The position numbers were made by a program, and so were the translations under genes. A stretch of DNA of 64,000 nucleotides. Origin: Tricholoma matsutake (Eukaryota; Basidiomycota; Agaricomycetes; Agaricales; Tricholomataceae). Positions 53,346 through 64,000 of this stretch are shown here, one piece after another (the stretch's first letter is position 1; each line of letters opens with the position of its first letter). The DNA lies in contig AP026543.1 in NCBI GenBank assembly GCA_026075535.2, forward strand, positions 2,170,001 through 2,234,000. Reading direction: 5' to 3'. Under the pieces are notes generated by a model that worked only from the letters and a program-made list of their open reading frames with translations, did no database searches and was not told where the DNA came from.

Positions 53346-55388
53346 AAGTTAGAGGAAGGATGTGAGGCCCTCTAGATGTCACCTGTCAGACCGACTGTCA
53401 AATAGTCATAAAAGGACTGCTTGTCGAAGCAATTTGAAGCTAAAAGAATGTATTTTGTGGAATTTTGGAGAATTTTGTGGATAGATCGATGAATTTGGAG
53501 TGCACAAATATGTTTGGATGCAAGATCAGGGGACTAGACAAGTAGTAGAAGTGAAGCAAAAGCAAATTGAGGGAAACAAGAGCAAAAATAGCATAATGCA
53601 AGGATTTTTGAGGATTTTTGAAGATTTTTGAAGAAGTTTAGTGTAAAACACAAGACTTTGGACTGAATAAGACTAAATGTTAAGAACTGATCCTGGAAGG
53701 TTCATCGGAATCTGATCAGACCCTGTGGGTATTGATAGCGGAAGGTTGTCAGGTCATTGCAGATTCTGCAGGAGGGGAAATGGAAAGGACTTGGCTTCAG
53801 CTTGTAAAAAGCTGCGCCCTTCACCTCATCTGGTGTCCTAATTTCAAGACGAAGGTTTGGAGGTAGGAGTGGGGAAGTGTGGGTAAATGCGGGGAGGAGT
53901 ACGGAGGGACTTGGGTTAAGTTCAGATGAGATTAGAACTTCAGAGGAAGACTAGAGGTCAAGTCAAAGGGAGTTCAGACTCTTAGTGGACTGAGGTAAGA
54001 GTAGAAGGAGATTTAGATTGGCAAGTTTAAAGTCGAGTCTATGTCAATATATGAACTGAGGAATACAAGGCAAAACTAACTAAGCTTAAATACTGTAGTC
54101 CAGAATAAATGCAGAACAGGAATGAAGACTGCAGCAGTGTCTCGACTGCATAGATAAATTATCTAGTGGGAGCTGCACAGGAATCCATAGTCGAATTTGC
54201 AATAGAGACGGCAGCCATGGGTGCTGTACAAGGTGGCCTGGTGCACAGCAGTGTGGGCAGTGCAAGGCAGCCGGGAATGAAATCAGAAGGAGTAGACAAA
54301 TGTCGGGTTCAACATGCGGAAAAGGGTCGGATGGATGCGGGTTCTGATTGGGTGAGGAACAGTTCTTGACACTAAACTGTACTCTCAAATCACTGCAATC
54401 TGGGAGGAAGATGATGACCCTGTTTCTCTTTGTATCTAGTACATCTTTTTATATAAAATAAAGAAACTACCTAAAAAGGCTAGAGAACATGAGGCAAACA
54501 TGTGGAAAACTTGAGGCAAAAGACAATAGAAGTATATCAGAAAAATAAAGCAAGACTAGAAAGGGTGAATATAACACATGATGAAGAAAGAACAGCTAAA
54601 AGCGGACTGTCCTTGTTATAAATTGCATAAAACATCAGAAACTGCTTTGAGCAGATTGTATGCATGTGTGTTCAATATACTCGAGATAGTGTCCCATGTG
54701 TCCAGCATGCATACGAAGATCATTCAAATAGGAAATACTGTGTCCAAAGATGTTTTTTGAGGTTCGAGGTTTTTTGAAGATTTTTGAAGTTTCTTCAGAC
54801 TTTGTTCGTGGCCTGAAATCAGTGCAATATTGCTCGAAACTGGTTCAGAACTCATCAACAATGTTCCAAGTGTATATTCTGAGCTGTATGAAGGTCGGGG
54901 AATTGTATTACAGTGGCTGAAGGCATGCGAAGAATTTTGAAGCATTATTTGAGGCATTGCAAAGATTTTCAAAGCATTTTCGTGACCTTGTAGAGGTTCG
55001 TAGAACTTCGGGAGGTTTGTATGGGTTCATAGAGCTTTGTAGAGGTCTGTAGAGACTCATAGAGCTTTGACAATGATTGTAGATGTGTTTTCTGAGCTTG
55101 AAAGACAAGGTGGACCTATCATCGGTGGTGGTAAGAATGGGCTTTCAAGATCTTCAAATTTATTCTGCCCACTTGGTGGCATCTTGGGAACAGTAGAATT
55201 CTTTTTGGCATCTGTAGCCATGTAAGCCAAAATACTTATTCATTACAGTAGAAATCTACATGAGCTATAAAGCTGCCTGCATACTTTATGGTTAGAGATC
55301 TCCTCGCATGGCAGTGGAGTGATACTAGTTTTGGTGTGGATAGACCGAAGTGGATTTGGATACTGCAGATAATGTTGGATGTGTCTTG
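53346..55388. other. Non-coding, AT-rich, short repeats
   Basis: No gene is supported. GATTTTTGA(A/G) repeats occur at 53607-53640 and 54768-54790, and GAGGTT/TAGAGGT-type repeats at 54990-55060. TGTGAGGCCC at 53361 looks like the start of an LTR but no matching end was found. Confidence 0.4.
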
Positions 55389-56003
55389 CTATCGCTCAAT
55401 ATTTGTCAATGTGAAGGATGAGTGGGTGGGCCGAGAGGGATGAAACCTCCTTGTGTTTGTACAGGTGCAAGTGCCCTCATGTGAATTGAGGACAGCACTG
55501 AGCATGGCCTCACAAGCCAAACTGGGATGCCAGCCCAGAAACAGAGATTGCACACAGTAAAATCCATTGTAAAAGCCCCCATGACCTTTGCTACATATCA
55601 TGAACAAGAGCCCACAGGCCAATGCAAAATCAGCAATTGGCGTTGGAATCAGGACCATCATTTGCTGGCTGGCTATGGGTGGCAAGTCAGTGATTGCAGG
55701 GGCAGGGATATATTGCCAATAACTATCAAGGCACTCATCAAGGGTGTCGATTCCAAAAATACCTGCTGGTGCCAGTTCCCTATTGTGTCTCCACCAATCA
55801 CATGCATATGAACACACTAGGCACCTTGGACTCTCCGTGGCAACACCATCATCCAACATGGCCAAGAGAGATGGATGGAATCCAAGGGGTAGGTGCTCCA
55901 AATTGACATTGGCCCAACTGTTGGCCAAGGACTGAAGTAGGATCAGCAGGTCGATCACAAGGCCAATGGAGGTGGCAATGCCAACCCAAGACATGACATA
56001 CAT
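55389..56003 (-). CDS. Unrecognised 204-codon ORF
   Basis: A continuous minus-strand frame from ATG 56003, with a hydrophobic start (WVGIATSIGLVIDLLILLQS) that could be a membrane segment or signal anchor, another near the middle (IADFALACGLLFMI) and scattered Cys/Trp residues. No domain recognised. The surroundings are repeats, and no introns are needed, so it may be a chance ORF. Confidence 0.25.
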   Translation of the reverse strand: MYVMSWVGIATSIGLVIDLLILLQSLANSWANVNLEHLPLGFHPSLLAMLDDGVATESPRCLVCSYACDWWRHNRELAPAGIFGIDTLDECLDSYWQYIPAPAITDLPPIASQQMMVLIPTPIADFALACGLLFMICSKGHGGFYNGFYCVQSLFLGWHPSLACEAMLSAVLNSHEGTCTCTNTRRFHPSRPTHSSFTLTNIER

Positions 56004-56099
56004 CTGATATTTTTCAGTGACTTATTACTTGATTTCTTTTAGAAAAGATCTCAACTTACAAGCTCAGAGTAGAGAATTTTTTGCATCCATTGTTGTTTT

Positions 56100-56840
56100 A
56101 TAAAATCTCCTGTGTGTACAGTTGGAGGAGGTCTTCGTCCTCCCCCACGTATTCCTGGAGGAATCCTGGAGGATTATTGGGAACCAATGTTCCAGCCATT
56201 TGTGACTCAAGTATATATTCCTGGCTCTTCCCATTCCAGGGGGATTCCTGGTTGATTCCTGGTAAATTACACTCTTCCAGGAGGAATTCCTGGAATTCCC
56301 CAGGACTCTGGTACCAGGAATCCACCAGGACTCCACTGGGATTTTTAGTTTTATATATAAATATTGGTAGGACTCCCCCTCGCACAAGGTGCAAGGGAGG
56401 TCTTTTTTTAATTGTGTATCCCTCGCATGAGACGCAAGCAATGTAGTTAATAAATTTTGTTTGATCTTAATTGTGAGCTTCGAGAGAGAAATACCTGGGT
56501 TTGGGTTTGAGTGCATAAATACACTTTATATTAGTAGCTAATAATTCTCCTGTGGCTCAACTGGTTGAGCACACTTGTTTGGTTTGTCATGTGATCCAGG
56601 TCTAGAGTTCAATCTGCTCTGAACATATCTGTTTTGTAGGCACTTTGTGAAATTCATGAAGTCTGAAGCACTTGAAACCTGTAAGATATCAAATTGACTT
56701 TCCATTATGGTTTGACTTTAAGGTACTACAATGTACCAGGAATCCTGGTGAGTCCCACTAGAATCCTGATGAGTTCCACTGGATTTCTGGTGAGTCCCAC
56801 TGGATTCCTGGTGAGTCCTGGAGGAGTGCAAAGTTCTGAG
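56100..56840. repeat. CCAGGAATCC repeat region with tRNA-like core
   Basis: Blocks at 56140-56340 and 56728-56825 are built from TCCTGG, CCAGGAATCC and GGTGAGTCC(C)ACT motifs. Between them lies a tRNA-like segment: A box TGGCTCAACTGG (56553-56564), D stem GCTC/GAGC, and a weaker B box GAGTTCAATCTG (56605-56616). A hairpin GACTCCCCCTCGCAC/GTGCAAGGGAGGTC ending in T7 lies at about 56371-56408. It may be a tRNA-derived SINE. Confidence 0.4.
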
Positions 56841-57242
56841 TTGGAGTGGCCCTTTTGACCCTGATTGCAAAGAAAAAGGGTTGAAGATTGAGAGAGTTTT
56901 GTTTGACATAGTGATTGTGGTTAGGGATCAAGATAATCATGTTTACATAATACAGGATGTTTTTAGTCATAGAGGGGAGGTATAATTAGCATTTGTTGAT
57001 CTAAATGCATGGTCAGCCCTCAATGCTAATCTGTGCCATAAAGCCTGCTGGCAATTAGCATAGGCTAGCAGGCCAGGAAGGGTATTCTCAGAGTGCAAGG
57101 CTGACTGCCACCATTGGTTGTGATAGATGAAATACTGCATGGTCCACTGCATTTCATATGTGACCAGTAGAAATTCCTCCCTCCATCTATTTCTCTGAGC
57201 CCATGATCAAAGCCAATGTACTCACCTGACTATGAGAAATGT

Positions 57243-57466
57243 TGTTGGATTATATAATCTGTCACTGCTTAATCAGTGCTTAACAGACCATAGTTTGCAC
57301 ACACACACAAGTGATGTGATAGTTGTAGCAATCTGTGTCTGGTTATATGGTATCCTTGTTCTGTTGAACCCTATAAGACCTGGTAGCTCAGTTGGTCAGA
57401 GCATCTGGTATATGTCCAGGAGGGCCTGGATTCAATCCCCAGTCTGGTCATCTTTTCTGTTTAACA
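57243..57466 (+). repeat. TRIM solo LTR with tRNA-like cassette
   Basis: 224 bp matching the TRIM LTRs at 19816 and 25254, flanked by its own 5-bp target duplication AATGT (57238-57242 and 57467-57471). The tRNA-like part is 57377-57449, with one change (G for A at acceptor position 7), followed by TTTT. The final bases before ACA differ from the other copies. It shows that the family inserted independently. Confidence 0.8.
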
Positions 57467-57479
57467 AATGTTAGTGAAA

Positions 57480-60400
57480 TTAGAATGAAGGGCCAAGAAA
57501 TACATTTACATTCCCAGAATTGGCATTGGCACTGGCCATGGCATTGCCCTCATTGTTGGCAATGACACTGGTCCAAATGTGGACATTATGCCAAATCCAG
57601 GACAGACAAATATTAGTGGAGCCTGGTGCATTCAGGTTCAGAATAGCTGTACTAGCATTCAGGTCATCCTTGGTTAACTGCTGAAACATACTTGACATGT
57701 CAGCATCACAATCCAGTGCCACCAGTTGGCTTCAGCAATGGTTATACATTTGGGCATGCAAGGCAATTTTGTTAACCAAATCCTAGACAATGGCTCGTGC
57801 TCGGGTGTGAACTCCCTTTCTTGGTGCCACTCAGATGATGTGTGAATATTGAATGATTTGTTGGCAATGAGCTCCTGCAGCTGATGCAGCAGTTGGCTTG
57901 CCTGGTCCTTCCAGAGGTTAATCTCCACATCAGCAAGATCTCCATTACATGTGAGGTATACTTGTTGCTCCTCAACTGGAATAGTGTTTGTGTTGGCTGG
58001 AAGATGAGAAGGGCCCAATGCCACAGGAGTCTCTTTGTCAGAAGGGTCTAGGTCATTGGAGTTGTCAAATTCAGCTTCATTGTCATGGGTGATTTGTGAG
58101 GGAGCAATGTCATGATCAGCAATGTTGGCAGCATTTTGTAAAGGTTACCATGTGAGATGTGAGAGCTTCTCTTTCCCATTCAACAGCTTGCATGTCAGAA
58201 ATGTGAGGTGATTTACCAAGCCAATGGACTTTGTCTCATAATTCAACCCTGGTGCAGATCAATGATAGCTTGTAATATGTTCAGTCTGGTATGCAGTACA
58301 ACTCACTGCATTTGTTCAAAAATGATGGCAAAATGAATCCACTCCTCAACTGCAGATTGAACCAGTGTCAATGCTGAGGAAGATGCCAATCCCAGTTCTA
58401 ATGCCGGTGCCAGTGCCAATCCCTGAGTGGCATACATATCCATTACCTTGACATCTGTTAGCCTTAGCAATTCTGCTGTGGTCACTTCATCCTCCCATCA
58501 TTTGATTGCCTGTTGGCCAAATGCTGCCATCAGTTCCACATGGTGCTTGCTGAGTTGTGTGGAGATCTCAAGGGCTTCTTGAGATTTTGAGCCAGTTTAA
58601 CTGCCATGCCAAGCATTTTCTTGTGATTTGTATCTGTAGCATGATCATCAAGCATCTCCACCTGATGCGACAATGTTGCTGTTCTGACTGTTGGGGAAAT
58701 GGAGTTCAGTGATGACCACAAAGACTCGAGTATTTCCCCTGCTACAATCCCAGATAGTGTTTGCAGGTCCAGTCCATAGGACTAAAAAAAAGACTGAAAC
58801 TGGACTGAATTGGACCGGAAAAGACTGGACCAGAGGTCTATTTATGGACTGGTCTTTTGCAGTCCAGTTGCTGGTCTTTCATTTTGAAAAATATAGTAGG
58901 ACCAATGAAAAACTGGTTCAAACTGGTTTCAGCTGGTCTTTTGTCCTAATTTGACCTTACTCCCACATATATTTACTTCATTTTTGGTCCCTGGATCATT
59001 GAAAATGGTTAAGAATTGGTTGAGATATGACTAAAAACATTTTTGTATGAGTATTTTGTACAACTTTGATTGCATTGCTTATTACCTGAGCTATATTTTT
59101 TTGAAACAGCTATATAACATTATAAACATAGCAACAACACACCTAACCATCTGTACCATGTGATTTTATTGATTTAACAGCCCAAATGAGTTGTGACTAC
59201 AAACTACAAATTACAAACTACAAACCACAACTTGAATGCATGTCCTTTCAGTTTTAGCCATATCTCAGTCAAATCTTGGCAGAAGTCCTTAAGAGTTAAA
59301 CCAATCTACAGGAAATTACAATATCTATCTGTCAGTATAGTATATTTAAGGTATTGGTTACAACTGTTGAGATACATATGGGTTATTTCCCATGAAAAAT
59401 CTTATGACAAAAGACTGGTCCAAACCAGTCTTTTTTTGGTCCATAGACCAAATAGGACCAGTCCTAAATGGTCTGGTTGCAGTCCCCCAAAGTCTGGGTC
59501 AGTCCTAGACCAGTTGCGGTTAATGGTTGCCCATTTGGAAGTCAAAAACTGGACTGGACTGGACCTTTAAACACTAATCCCAGACTGTGGAATGAAAGAT
59601 GGAGCATAGCAAGAAAAGCATTCATCCTTGTGGTCATGAACATGCAACAGCTCAATGGCCTGGTCAATGGTCAAGCCAGTGGGAAGATGTGCACCAATAC
59701 ACTCCAGAATGTAGATAATGTACTGGCAGACAATGTTGTAAATGAGCATTACTCCCTGCTGAGGGTCAACCCTGGTGGTCTTCAGCACTTGAATGAAAGC
59801 AAAGTCTACATTCTTTTGCTGTTCTCCCCAAAACAAGTCCACCAGTGCATTGGGTGCATAATGGCCATGCTGTGCACATACAATGGCCACTACTCCAGTC
59901 CTATCACATGTCTTTGATGCCAAAAAAGCATTCACTATGGCTTGGAATTTATTTTTCCAAGGAGCCTTCTGGAAACCTGGGTACAGATCAGGACTGGCAT
60001 CAGGAGCAGCATCAGCATCAGCCATGGCCAAGTGAAGTGTACCTACCATTAATTGTTCTATGGCAGCTTGAAGGAACTGCTCATATTCAGCCTGATTTGG
60101 GGCCATCCCAGCTCCATCCCACAGCCATATATCAGCATTGGAGTTTTTCTGCCAAACATGGTCAGCTTTTAAATTACCATCGGCCACAAATATGTGTTTA
60201 AAAACAAATCTGAGTGCCATAGTATCATTTTAGATACAGCTTGTACAATCAAGTTATTTAGTCACCCACCGGTTCACATTATCCTTCCAATTTTCCAGTA
60301 TATTTATGCCTACTTGAGGACAGGCCGGACAGTAATTGGCAAGTGATCCTGGTTTGGGATTCAATGGATCTTTTTGATTGTGTCCATACCTGCCCACTTC

Positions 60401-60807
60401 AATCTTTTCATCCAATGCCATAAGTGGGACATGCACTGAAGCTCATGGTAGAGGTTGACCACTTTGGCAGGCCTCATTGGCAAAGTTATGCACCAAATCA
60501 GCTGGTAAAACTGATAGGCCAATGCCTTCAATTCCAGATTACAGAGCCAAAAGTGGTTCAGAACCTGCACAGTGAAAAGGATGCATATTTTGGTGAAGCT
60601 TGTGGGTAGCAAGTGACTGGTCACTAGGTCCAAGGGAATTCAGTGTTCCCCCTGGCAGTGGCAGGTAACAATCACTTAGTGATGTATTCCATTTGTATTC
60701 ACCACACAGATATAACTGTTGTTCAAGGCATTGACAGTTGGCAGTGTGCTGATCAGCTCAGCATTGGCAGTTGCCAGCATGGTAGTTGCCTTGGCATTGG
60801 TACTCAT
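57480..60807 (-). pseudogene. KDZ-type transposase relic
   Basis: KDZ (Kyakuja-Dileera-Zisupton) transposases are DNA transposases abundant in Agaricomycetes. Motifs in order on the minus strand are KVVNLYHELQCMSHLWHW (near 60470), PGSLANYCPACPQVGIN (near 60320), FVADGNLKADHVWQKN (near 60170), RTGVVAIVCAQHGHYAPNAL (near 59880), YNIVCQYII (near 59730) and SGIVAGEILESLWSSLN, which is split by the hAT-like insertion. EMLDDHATDTNHKKML follows, then a C-terminal helical part to 57480 that ends LSWIWH. Most frames are broken after 58500. The N-terminal end at 60807 is cut by the copia LTR. Confidence 0.85.
58755..59576. mobile_element. hAT-like non-autonomous element in KDZ gene, 822 bp
   Basis: TAGTGTTTGCAGGTCCAGTC on the left and the inverse of TAGTGTTTAAAGGTCCAGTC on the right are flanked by a perfect 8-bp target duplication ATCCCAGA (58747-58754 and 59577-59584). 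Excision would restore the KDZ reading SGIVAGEI. Subterminal GGTCCAGT / ACTGGTC motifs crowd both ends; the centre is AT-rich and non-coding. It is the small relative of 42920-45172. Confidence 0.9.
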
Positions 60808-61112
60808 TGTTGGAGCAGACTATATACGCTGCACAGGGGAAGAGACAACACGTTCCTTACAACCTACCTGGGGTTTAGTTAGACTTACAGCTAGGGTTAG
60901 CAGAGGTAAGAACACTGTATTCCTACTACGGTACAGGTTCTCCTTATATACATAATATTAAGGATGTCACATGACTCGGGAATGTGTTTACCGCATGTAT
61001 GCGCAGTAAGCGCAGTAACATGCATATGCTGCATGTATCACCTCATGTATACATGTGTATGCTGCATGTATTGCCTCATGTATACAGCATGCATCAGGGA
61101 TTAATTTCAACA
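60808..61112 (-). repeat. 3' LTR of copia element at window edge
   Basis: On the minus strand it starts TGTTGAAATT at 61112, right after a purine tract TTTGAGGGGGGGTG. It is taken to end CTCCAACA at 60808, giving 305 bp with TGTTG/CAACA ends. The other LTR is outside the window, so the left boundary and target site (CTCAT by this choice) are inferred. It inserted into the KDZ relic. Confidence 0.6.
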
Positions 61113-61144
61113 CCCCCCCTCAAACTGTACAGCGCTCTAAGCAG

Positions 61145-64000
61145 CTAAGTTTGAATCTCAAAAGTAATTCCGAGAGAGTCTCTAAATTTCCTGAATAGGA
61201 CGGCACCAAGGTTCTTTGTGAACATGTCAGCCGGATTATCACTTCCAGGAATGAAAATGACTGTGACTTTGTCATTTTCTATGCATTCGCGGGTGTAGTG
61301 GTAGCGAATGTCTATATGTTTGGTCCTTCTTTCCTGAACTGGATTTGATCCAATAAAGATGGATCCTTGATTATCAGCGCAGATTGGTACGCGCTTCAGT
61401 GTATATCCAAGTTCCTGGAATAAGGACTCTATCCACACTATCTGCCGACAAGTGTCGGAGAGAGCCATGTATTCAGCTTCTGTGGATGACAGTGCTACAG
61501 TGTTTTGTAAATGGGACTGCCAGCACACAATGCCACTCGCCAGAGTAGCAAAGTAACCCGTTGTAGATCGGCGCTTGACTGTGTCAGCTGCCCAATCAGA
61601 ATCTGTGAAGGCCTGTAGCCCCTCGGATTTCTCTCCATCATAGACTATACTGTACTTCTGGGTTCCCACCAGATAGCGCATTATGTACATTGCTTTGTCT
61701 AGATGTTCTTGGCTAGGATTAGCCGAGAATTGCGACATCTTGATTACCGCGTAAGCGATATCAGGTCGCGTTCCGAGCATCAGATACAATAAAGATCCGA
61801 TCACAGACTGATATTTTGATCTAAGCGCCGCGTTTGGCGTCGCTGTGTTCTCCGACGGTTTGTAGCCAGTCGGGAGCGGAGTGGGGGCAATCTTGGCATT
61901 TGTCATCTCGAACCTCTCAAGCACTTTGGCGAGATATTCTGTTTGATCGAGTTTGACTTTTGCAGCGGTCTGGGTGACGCGCATGCCTAAGAATTCCGTG
62001 ACTTTTTCAGTACTACGGCACTCCCAATGCTTCAGGCAAGCATTCTTCTTTTCATCCACAAGTTTCTTGTTCTTGCCCATGAACAAGCCATCATCAACAT
62101 AGACTAGCGCAATAACGATGCTGCCTGTCTTAGGATCCTTGTGTATGAAGATGCCGGCATCGGAGCTGGCGCGCACAAACCCAATGGTGCGCATAAATGC
62201 CTCTAGCTCTCTCCACCATGCTAGTGAAGCCTGTTTAAGGCCATACAATGCTCGGCGTAAGCGCATTACTTTGCGCTCTTTACCCTCGGGTTGATCCATA
62301 TAGATCTCCTCATCAAGTTTGCCGTATAAAAATGCGGTTTTTACATCTAGACCGGTCATATACATGCCTTCTAGAGACGCAAGGGCAAACATGAGGCGTA
62401 TGGTCTCGTAGCGGACTACTGGTGAGAAAATCTCATCAAAGTCAACGCCTTCAACTTGTGAAAAGCCTTTGGCCACGAGTCTGGCTCGTTTTCTTCCATC
62501 CGATTTCACAGAGAAAACCCATCTATTTTTGATCGTTTTTCGATCATGTGGAAGATCGACGATGTCATAGACTTGTTGCTTGCGAAGAGCCTCTAACTCT
62601 TCACGACAAGCCTGTTTCCACTCAAGTTGCTGCTGCCGGGGTAGGCGTGCAATATCGCGAAATTGGTTTGGAACTAGGCTTTTTCCACTTGATGGTGTGA
62701 CTGCTTTTGACAACAGCCAGCGGATAAGCTCATCTCCACCTTCCTTGGTTATCTTTTTAATATAACCTGCTTCGTCCGGTTCCCCCATTGGGTGATCATG
62801 TTCTTGATTATTGGAATCGGGCACACTCTCGTGGGGTGCCGAACTCGGTCCAGCAACCGGTTCTTGCTGTTGAGGTCGTGGTCGTGTTCGGTTATGATCC
62901 GAATCCTGACCCACAGACTTCTTCCAATATCGATCACGCGCAATGTCTCTCTCTATGTCAGAGGGGAGTCGCTGTTCTCCATAGGTATTGCCGGGACGGT
63001 TTGGGATTTTCCTCTGCCTGCCTGATCGACGGGGCAATTGCTGCCATTCCTGTTGATCTTCACGTCTTGGACGAAAGTCCTCAGTGCTAACTGGAGGCGG
63101 CGGAGGAGGAGCGTTAGTCGCATCGTCATGCGCCTTTTGCTCGCTTGGTAAATCATCATCATCTTCTGATGATGGAGGAAGGGGCGGATTTTGTGGCGGT
63201 ATAGGGTCATCGCCATCCGTTCCAGATGAGTGGTCGTCATCTTCTGGTTCTGGTGGAAAATCACCAAGGTCTGTCTTGGCAGGAGTTTTAGCTCCGGGAC
63301 AGCATGGGAACATTGTTTCATCAAATAGTGCCGTAGCACCAATGAATATTGCGCCGTTTCGTCGCATGAAACGATATGCTTTAATGCCATCTTCTACTCC
63401 AAGGTACGTCATTAGCTCCGATCGAGGAGACAATGTTGTTGGACGTTTTTCCTTTGGTAGATAGACATAAGCACCGCAACCGAAGACCTTCAGATTGTTT
63501 AGATCTGGGCGGACCTTTGTCAGGTCCTCAAAAGGTGTCAGCCATTTCAGGCGCCTTATTGGGGTTCGGTTGTATAAATGTGTTGCATGTTCTATGCAAA
63601 ATTCCCACCATGATTGTGGTAGACAAGCGGTGAATCGCAGGGTTTGCGACTTTTCCATTATTGTCCTTATAGCGCGCTCTGCACACCCATTCTGTTGATG
63701 AACGTGGGGTGCAGACATCTCTATTTTGATGCCTAAATCCTTGAGCTGTTTTTGTAGCTCACGATCCTTGAACTCCCCCCCTGGATCGACACGCCAGCGC
63801 TTGATTGTAGCGCCATATTGGGTCTTAGCCATTGCTAGAAATTGTCTAATCGCTGCAGCAGCATCAGATTTCTTTCTGAGACATTGGACCCAAATATGTG
63901 ACGTTTTGTCATCCAGAAATACAATGAAGTATTTATGTTTGTGGTACGATAGTACTGGGAGTTCCTTTAGGTCGGAATGTATTAATTCAAAGGATTTGTC
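61145..64000 (-). CDS. pol: Ty1/copia Pol, intact, runs off the window
   Basis: A single open frame of 951 codons with no stop or shift, continuing past the right edge. From the edge inwards: integrase core (IHSDLKELP, VDPGGEF, QQNGCAERAI), a Pro/Asp-rich linker of about 200 residues, RT (KARLVAKGFSQ, DVKTAFLYGKLDEEIYM, and the intact catalytic YVDDGLFMG), and RNase H (DSDWAADTVKRRSTTGY, ALSSTEAEYMAL, TKHIDIRYH). All catalytic motifs that can be seen are kept, unlike every other element in the window, so this may be a live or very young copy. It differs from the copia at 20066 in sequence and LTR. The domain order INT-RT-RH places it in Ty1/copia. Confidence 0.92.
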   Translation of the reverse strand, partial: DKSFELIHSDLKELPVLSYHKHKYFIVFLDDKTSHIWVQCLRKKSDAAAAIRQFLAMAKTQYGATIKRWRVDPGGEFKDRELQKQLKDLGIKIEMSAPHVHQQNGCAERAIRTIMEKSQTLRFTACLPQSWWEFCIEHATHLYNRTPIRRLKWLTPFEDLTKVRPDLNNLKVFGCGAYVYLPKEKRPTTLSPRSELMTYLGVEDGIKAYRFMRRNGAIFIGATALFDETMFPCCPGAKTPAKTDLGDFPPEPEDDDHSSGTDGDDPIPPQNPPLPPSSEDDDDLPSEQKAHDDATNAPPPPPPVSTEDFRPRREDQQEWQQLPRRSGRQRKIPNRPGNTYGEQRLPSDIERDIARDRYWKKSVGQDSDHNRTRPRPQQQEPVAGPSSAPHESVPDSNNQEHDHPMGEPDEAGYIKKITKEGGDELIRWLLSKAVTPSSGKSLVPNQFRDIARLPRQQQLEWKQACREELEALRKQQVYDIVDLPHDRKTIKNRWVFSVKSDGRKRARLVAKGFSQVEGVDFDEIFSPVVRYETIRLMFALASLEGMYMTGLDVKTAFLYGKLDEEIYMDQPEGKERKVMRLRRALYGLKQASLAWWRELEAFMRTIGFVRASSDAGIFIHKDPKTGSIVIALVYVDDGLFMGKNKKLVDEKKNACLKHWECRSTEKVTEFLGMRVTQTAAKVKLDQTEYLAKVLERFEMTNAKIAPTPLPTGYKPSENTATPNAALRSKYQSVIGSLLYLMLGTRPDIAYAVIKMSQFSANPSQEHLDKAMYIMRYLVGTQKYSIVYDGEKSEGLQAFTDSDWAADTVKRRSTTGYFATLASGIVCWQSHLQNTVALSSTEAEYMALSDTCRQIVWIESLFQELGYTLKRVPICADNQGSIFIGSNPVQERRTKHIDIRYHYTRECIENDKVTVIFIPGSDNPADMFTKNLGAVLFRKFRDSLGITFEIQT

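Noticed and set aside
53361..53600. Solo LTR starting TGTGAGGCCC
   Set aside because: The start looks right and AAGGA occurs on both sides of a 237-bp segment, but that segment ends TGC, not CA, and the right side is simple repeat. Not enough to call.

Overview
The window reads as transposon-dense nuclear DNA of a basidiomycete fungus, most likely an Agaricomycete. The evidence is the 45-65 bp GT-AG introns, a DUF6594 gene, a KDZ transposase, chromodomain Ty3 elements, a Tad-like LINE and two gene families that I recognise only from Agaricomycete proteomes. I cannot name the species. Only a few genes look intact. Most of the 64 kb is nested, decayed mobile DNA.

Layout: 0-1.5 kb is a MULE transposase relic. 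1.95-7.06 kb is a decayed Ty3 element (copy A) with a hAT-type MITE in its integrase. 7.45-12.5 kb holds two minus-strand orphan-family genes, both broken. 12.68-18.88 kb is a full-length minus-strand Ty3 element (copy B, TSD CAACC). 19.8-25.5 kb is a TRIM (miniature LTR retrotransposon, TSD GGCCC) whose LTRs contain a tRNA-like cassette, with a decayed Ty1/copia element inserted in it (TSD CTTCT). 25.9-32.4 kb is a hAT-type MITE (TSD CTGGTGAC) split by a full-length Ty3 element (copy C, TSD GTTGT). 32.8-39 kb is a TE-poor island with a TPR gene, an intact DUF6594 membrane-protein gene and small candidate ORFs. 39-42.9 kb is unassigned. 42.9-45.2 kb is a hAT-like non-autonomous element carrying a 173-bp tandem array. 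45.6-49.2 kb is a minus-strand LINE relic. 49-56 kb holds degenerate tandem repeats, one intact two-exon gene of unknown function and a second copy of an orphan family. 57.2-60.8 kb is a TRIM solo LTR followed by a KDZ transposase relic with a hAT-like element inside (TSD ATCCCAGA). From 60.8 kb to the right edge is the 3' half of an apparently intact Ty1/copia element.

Three results stand out. (1) The TRIM LTR carries a 73-nt tRNA-like cloverleaf with A box, B box and a T4 terminator, and shares its ends and primer site with the copia element nested in it. This is a tRNA counterpart of plant Cassandra (5S rRNA) TRIMs. (2) All 24 differences between the LTR pairs of the two full-length Ty3 elements lie at ancestral CpG dinucleotides (17/17 and 7/7). 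The same process accounts for stop codons (CGA to TGA) and for loss of reverse-transcriptase active-site Asp residues, so CpG-directed mutation is what disables elements here. (3) Both Ty3 families have a primer site 2 nt inside the 5' LTR that is complementary to an LTR segment 28-30 bp downstream of a TATA box, the arrangement of Tf1-type self-priming.
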